A DNA stretch of 64,000 bases. Source: Streptomyces sp. SID8374 (GTDB lineage: Bacteria; Actinomycetota; Actinomycetes; Streptomycetales; Streptomycetaceae). The notes under the pieces were generated by a model. The model ran no database searches. It was not told where the DNA came from and was given only the letters and a program-made list of their open reading frames with translations. Both the position numbers and the translations under genes were made by a program. The stretch spans positions 2,294,001-2,358,000 of the forward strand of contig NZ_WWGH01000001.1 of assembly GCF_009865135.1 (NCBI RefSeq), in the 5' to 3' direction. Each line of letters opens with the position of its first letter. Position 1 is the first letter of the stretch. Shown here one piece after another: positions 61,045 through 64,000 of this stretch.

Positions 61045-62061
61045 CTATCTCTGACCCTCCGGCCGTTCGTTCAGAACTGCTCCGGAAGCAAGGTCAGCGA
61101 TCATGGCGGCACGACCCACGGCTCCGGGCAGCGACCTCGACGGCTCCGGAGCCTCGAAACCGGTGACCAACGCGTGCGGCAGGTAGTCGGTGTCGACAGT
61201 CGGCAGCCAGCCCTCACGGCGACAGGCAAGAGCAGCCAGGGCGAGCGGGAGGAGCGGCAGCAGCGAGCCGGGCCGCCCAACGCCCTGCGAGGCCTCCCGG
61301 TGCCGGAGCAGCAGCGCCGTCAAGGCCTCCTCGAAGCGTGCTCGGTCACCGGCAGCCAAGGCACGTACGGCAAGGAGCCCGATGAAGTCTCCACGAGCCG
61401 GCCGGCTCTGCCCGGTTTTGTCAGCTGAGGCATGGACGCGAGCCACAGCGGCATCAATCGCGGCGAGCTTCTGTTCGGTCGAGGGCGGGTAGTCCGCATC
61501 GTCATCCCCCAGGTCACCGAGAACGTAGGCCATCAGACCGTTGACGAGCTCCTCGGTGGCACAGCCCGTCCGGCCGGCCTGCGGTGACTGCCGAGCGAAG
61601 TGCAAGGCTTCGCGGTGCCGTTCAGTAGTGCCGACGAGGACCAGGAGACAGAAGGCACCGAGCCATTCGTCCGTACCGATGTGCGCTCGCTTTCCGGACG
61701 CCCCGGCTTCGTAACTCATGCCGAAGTTCACATAGTTCAGAAAAACGCTGAAGGACTCATACGGGTAATAGGCGGCATACGACACGGCACCGGCGGCGGC
61801 CTCGGCGGCGTTGTCGAGGATGAACTTCGCTTCCTGAGTTTCCAGCCCCGGACATTCCACCGACAACGCACCCAGGTACCCGAGGAATTCCTCGGACAGC
61901 TCCCACCATTCGCGGTTCGTCATCCGATCCGCTCTGGACATGGTCCGTACCCGCGCACCGATGTGGCGCGAAAAGTCCGCACGGGCCTCGGATACCGCAG
62001 CCTCGCCAACCCTGTGGCGCTCCACTCGCACGATGCCGCTCCCACTTTCGTGTACGCACAT
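61045..62061 (-). CDS. second Imm49-family protein, opposite strand
   Basis: A 338-residue protein from ATG 62061 behind GAGG. Segments typical of the family are DFSRHIGARVRTMSRADRMT, NREWWELSEEFLGYLGALS, ILDNAAEAAAGAVSYAAYYP and LALAALACRREGWLPTVDTD. It is only distantly similar to its two neighbours and lies antisense to them. It is probably immunity against a different toxin or a relic of another toxin/immunity pair. Coding remnants lie directly upstream on the same strand (62077-62592), possibly the lost toxin. Confidence 0.75.
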   Translation of the reverse strand: MCVHESGSGIVRVERHRVGEAAVSEARADFSRHIGARVRTMSRADRMTNREWWELSEEFLGYLGALSVECPGLETQEAKFILDNAAEAAAGAVSYAAYYPYESFSVFLNYVNFGMSYEAGASGKRAHIGTDEWLGAFCLLVLVGTTERHREALHFARQSPQAGRTGCATEELVNGLMAYVLGDLGDDDADYPPSTEQKLAAIDAAVARVHASADKTGQSRPARGDFIGLLAVRALAAGDRARFEEALTALLLRHREASQGVGRPGSLLPLLPLALAALACRREGWLPTVDTDYLPHALVTGFEAPEPSRSLPGAVGRAAMIADLASGAVLNERPEGQR

Positions 62062-62076
62062 TCACATCACCTCGGA

Positions 62077-62592
62077 TCATTCATCGTCCCACTTCTGCCT
62101 GTTGTCGATCCACAACGAGCGGTAGAGCCTCGGCTTCATCCTCACGATGAGCCCTGGTCTACCTCCTCCAGGAGCGGTGCAAGTCGGCCGGTCCACTCCT
62201 GGTACAGGGGATCCTTCTACCCGTACAGGGTCATGGTCGTGGCGTCCTGCTCGGCCCCATGCCGTCCGGGGAGTTCGGAACGACTGGGCACCAGGGACGC
62301 CGTCGCCGGGACGGCTGACCAGGCTCTGGCCGACCGCTCATCTCAGTCTGTACGACATCGGGCACAATGAAATCGACCGTGCACCGATCATCGAGATCCA
62401 GGGCGGCCGCACTCCCTCACCGCCGGCTGGGCAAAGACGCTGCAAGGACGGACCGGCGGTCCGCTACTCCGTGAGCAGAAAGTAGCGCGCCCCCTCCACC
62501 GGGTCTCTGTGGCACGCGGCGGTGAAGGCTGGCAGTGGTCAAGATGCGCCGGTGCGGTCATCGAGTATTTCGACGTCTGCTGAGGAGACCAT
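62077..62592 (-). pseudogene. degenerate coding remnants upstream of the antisense Imm49 gene
   Basis: No intact gene spans this 516-bp stretch, but protein-like fragments appear in shifting minus-strand frames. One is LPAFTAACHRDPVEGARYF then LLTE (62521-62463). Another is GARSISLCPMSYRLR (about 62386-62340). A third is SELPGRHGAEQDATTMTLYG (about 62279-62222), then an in-frame TAG and KDPLYQEWTGRLAPLLEEVD. The last is MKPRLYRSLWIDNRQKWDDE ending at 62077. Stops and frame changes separate them. This looks like a decayed gene or genes, perhaps a toxin once linked to the Imm49 gene downstream. Chance frames cannot be excluded. Confidence 0.35.
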
Positions 62593-62594
62593 CT

Positions 62595-63455
62595 GTGGTC
62601 ACGAGTGTGCCGCGCCCGGAGTACCCGGTTGCCGCGATGTCTGCGGTGGTCGACGTGATGGAAGGGTCCTTGAACGATTCGCTGAAGGCGATCGAGACCT
62701 CGGACAAGGCAAGGGCGTCGGCACTCCGCACCTCGCTGAATGTCGCGCGCATCAGGTGCATTTCGGACCCTGAGTCCGTAGTGCTGGAGACCTGGGAGTC
62801 CTGGCTGTTGGCCATGCAAGTCTATTCAGCGGTCTTCGCTGCCGCGGCGGCAGACGAGGAATCCGTCATCTGCCGGATTCGACAGGAGGATCGGCGGCTC
62901 ACGGCAACCGGCCCGCAGTTCCATGTGAACGCAGGCACTTGGGTCTCCGCTTTCTACCTGGCCGTCATCTGCCGGGAAACGGACCGCCTCGACATGCTCG
63001 CCCGCGTGCCGCTGCCCCTCCTCCGCGAGTGCGGCGGCGAGATGGACGAGTACATCTATGCCTGGGTGGAGACACTTCAGAGTTTCTGGCTCCGCCGTGA
63101 CGATGTCAGCGACCATCTTGTCCGGGCGGTCGATCTCAGTGCTCCCGAATACGCGCGCGTCGTGGACGCCGAAACGATGGGCAAGCTGCTCTGTCCGCCG
63201 ATCATGCTCTTCCACCGCTATCTGCGTCGTGACACGGAAGGCCTCAACGCGGCGCTGGCCGATGCTCTGAGCCGGCACAAGGAGTACTGGACGGCGGACG
63301 CAGACCGCCTCGAAAGCATCGAAGGCGCAGTCTCCGTCGCCCCTCTGGCTATCGCCTGCCTCGCCCGGGCGGAGGGCATCCAGGTGGACGTCGAGTCTCC
63401 CTATCTACCGGAAGCGCTACTGGAGTTCTCCTGGCGGGGAGAATTTGATGCCTAG
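62595..63455 (+). CDS. third Imm49-family immunity protein, paralogue of the cognate gene
   Basis: A 286-residue protein from GTG 62595, chosen because GAGGAGACC lies 8 nt upstream; an earlier in-frame start lacks this. It aligns along its length with the protein at 60156-61019: GTWVSAFYLAVICRETDRLD, MDEYIYAWVETLQSFWLRRD, SVAPLAIACLARAEGIQVDV and YLPEALLEFSWRGEFDA. It has no adjacent toxin in the window and so looks like an orphan immunity gene, protecting against related toxins from other strains, or a duplication left after toxin loss. Confidence 0.75.
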   Translation: MVTSVPRPEYPVAAMSAVVDVMEGSLNDSLKAIETSDKARASALRTSLNVARIRCISDPESVVLETWESWLLAMQVYSAVFAAAAADEESVICRIRQEDRRLTATGPQFHVNAGTWVSAFYLAVICRETDRLDMLARVPLPLLRECGGEMDEYIYAWVETLQSFWLRRDDVSDHLVRAVDLSAPEYARVVDAETMGKLLCPPIMLFHRYLRRDTEGLNAALADALSRHKEYWTADADRLESIEGAVSVAPLAIACLARAEGIQVDVESPYLPEALLEFSWRGEFDA

Positions 63456-63564
63456 GAGCCAGGAAATTCAACTTCTCGATCGCGGCCACGCGGAGTGATG
63501 TAAAGAGCATCGATCACCCGCGGTGACACGCCTGCCACGCCCGGAGCGACGAATTAACAGAACG

Positions 63565-63723
63565 ATGAATAACCCATCCGACCAAATCGGCTTCGATGTT
63601 CTGACTCGCCTCCGCAGAGTCAAGTGGGACAGCGATTGGGACGACGTCTACACGCATTTGCTCTCGCATCAACTGCTGATGCGTTCCTACCCGGCCATGT
63701 ACAGGCCGGAGGCAGCACCGTGA
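63565..63723 (+). CDS. small hypothetical protein
   Basis: A 52-residue frame from ATG 63565 (MNNPSDQIGFDVLTRLRRVK, then WDSDWDDVYTHLLSHQLLMR). Composition looks protein-like but there is no clear ribosome site, and an in-frame GTG at 63523 could extend it. I do not recognise a family. It may be a fragment of a toxin- or immunity-related gene. Its stop overlaps a possible GTG start of the next degenerate frame. Confidence 0.4.
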   Translation: MNNPSDQIGFDVLTRLRRVKWDSDWDDVYTHLLSHQLLMRSYPAMYRPEAAP

Positions 63724-64000
63724 TTTCCAGCACTCCCGTCGCGCGCTGGACATAGGGGCGAGACGTCCAACCTGAAGACAGGATCATCGCCTGTCTCCAT
63801 GACCTAATGGCTGCCTGGCCCGTATTGGCGAAGCACCAACTCGTCGTGGGTACCCTGAGCATCTCTGTACCTGTCCACGAGGTCGGCAGGTCGAACAGGC
63901 ATCTATTTCAAGGACGCCTTGAGACAGATTCCGCAACCCTCACTTCGCGCGTTGGGGGCGAGCTGGCCCAACAGGCTGAAGCCTCACTCAGCCCAGGTGA
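63720..64000 (+). pseudogene. degenerate frame interrupted by an in-frame stop, runs off the right edge
   Basis: From GTG 63720 (overlapping the small gene as GTGA) the frame reads ISSTPVARWT, then TAG at 63753-63755. It then stays open to the window end with protein-like sequence RDVQPEDRIIACLHDLMAAW and PVLAKHQLVVGTLSISVPVH. GC3 is low for this genome. It is either a nonsense-mutated gene or a gene starting later (ATG in LMAAW). The remainder lies outside the window. Confidence 0.3.

Noticed and set aside
1..64000. tRNA, rRNA, insertion sequences, integrase or attachment sites
   Set aside because: None was recognised by reading both strands; a dedicated RNA and IS search was not possible here.

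Overview
The window is high-GC actinobacterial DNA that looks like a Streptomyces chromosome. Coding strands have strong GC3 bias and many GTG starts. Adjacent genes often overlap as ATGA or GTGA. SARP, LAL and PucR regulators are present, TTA (bldA-type) codons are rare, and there is a spore-associated-protein homologue. All calls come from reading the sequence; no database search was run.

Layout. (1) 1-4320: the N-terminal 1,440 codons of a secreted LamG-repeat protein that runs off the left edge. (2) 4931-9249: a sugar-catabolism operon (Gfo/Idh/MocA dehydrogenase, DUF993 aldolase-like protein, TIM-barrel isomerase) divergent from its LacI regulator, with a LacI-type dyad between them. (3) 9302-29326: a RiPP island with three modules side by side. 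The first is a class II lanthipeptide synthetase (LanM) with a downstream precursor that has no cysteine, followed by a TTA-containing LAL regulator and a SARP regulator. The second is a class III lanthipeptide set: LanKC, MFS exporter and a 52-residue precursor. The third is an operon of radical SAM protein, haem-oxygenase-like diiron enzyme, 76-residue peptide, adenylate cyclase/ATPase/TPR protein, subtilase and GAF protein. The LanM and SARP promoters share a 24-bp element placed identically ahead of a CAGGAT -10 box.

(4) 29403-36329: general metabolism and secretion genes (TIM-barrel epimerase, EamA transporter, LysR regulator, Tat-exported GH3 hexosaminidase, S37-type tripeptidyl aminopeptidase, SapA-like protein). 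(5) 36333-41158: a fused ABC exporter, then a toxin-antitoxin locus with a frameshifted toxin and an intact XRE antitoxin. (6) 41211-47259: a PucR-flanked catabolic operon (Na+/solute symporter, agmatinase-family ureohydrolase, ThDP-dependent enzyme), with a 15-bp minisatellite at one end and REP-like elements inside.

(7) 47342-63455: a type VII secretion locus (EccD, MinD-like ATPase, three-ATPase EccC, DUF6177-type protein, two Esx-like proteins, a DUF6507-type protein). It ends in a 999-residue polymorphic toxin with a PD-(D/E)xK-like nuclease tip and its overlapping Imm49-type immunity gene. Two more Imm49 genes and decayed coding remnants extend to the right edge. EccB, EccE and MycP are not in the window.

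The parts most worth a second look are the RiPP island (cysteine-free LanM substrate, unusual class III core, shared promoter element, bldA codons) and the T7SS toxin/immunity tail.
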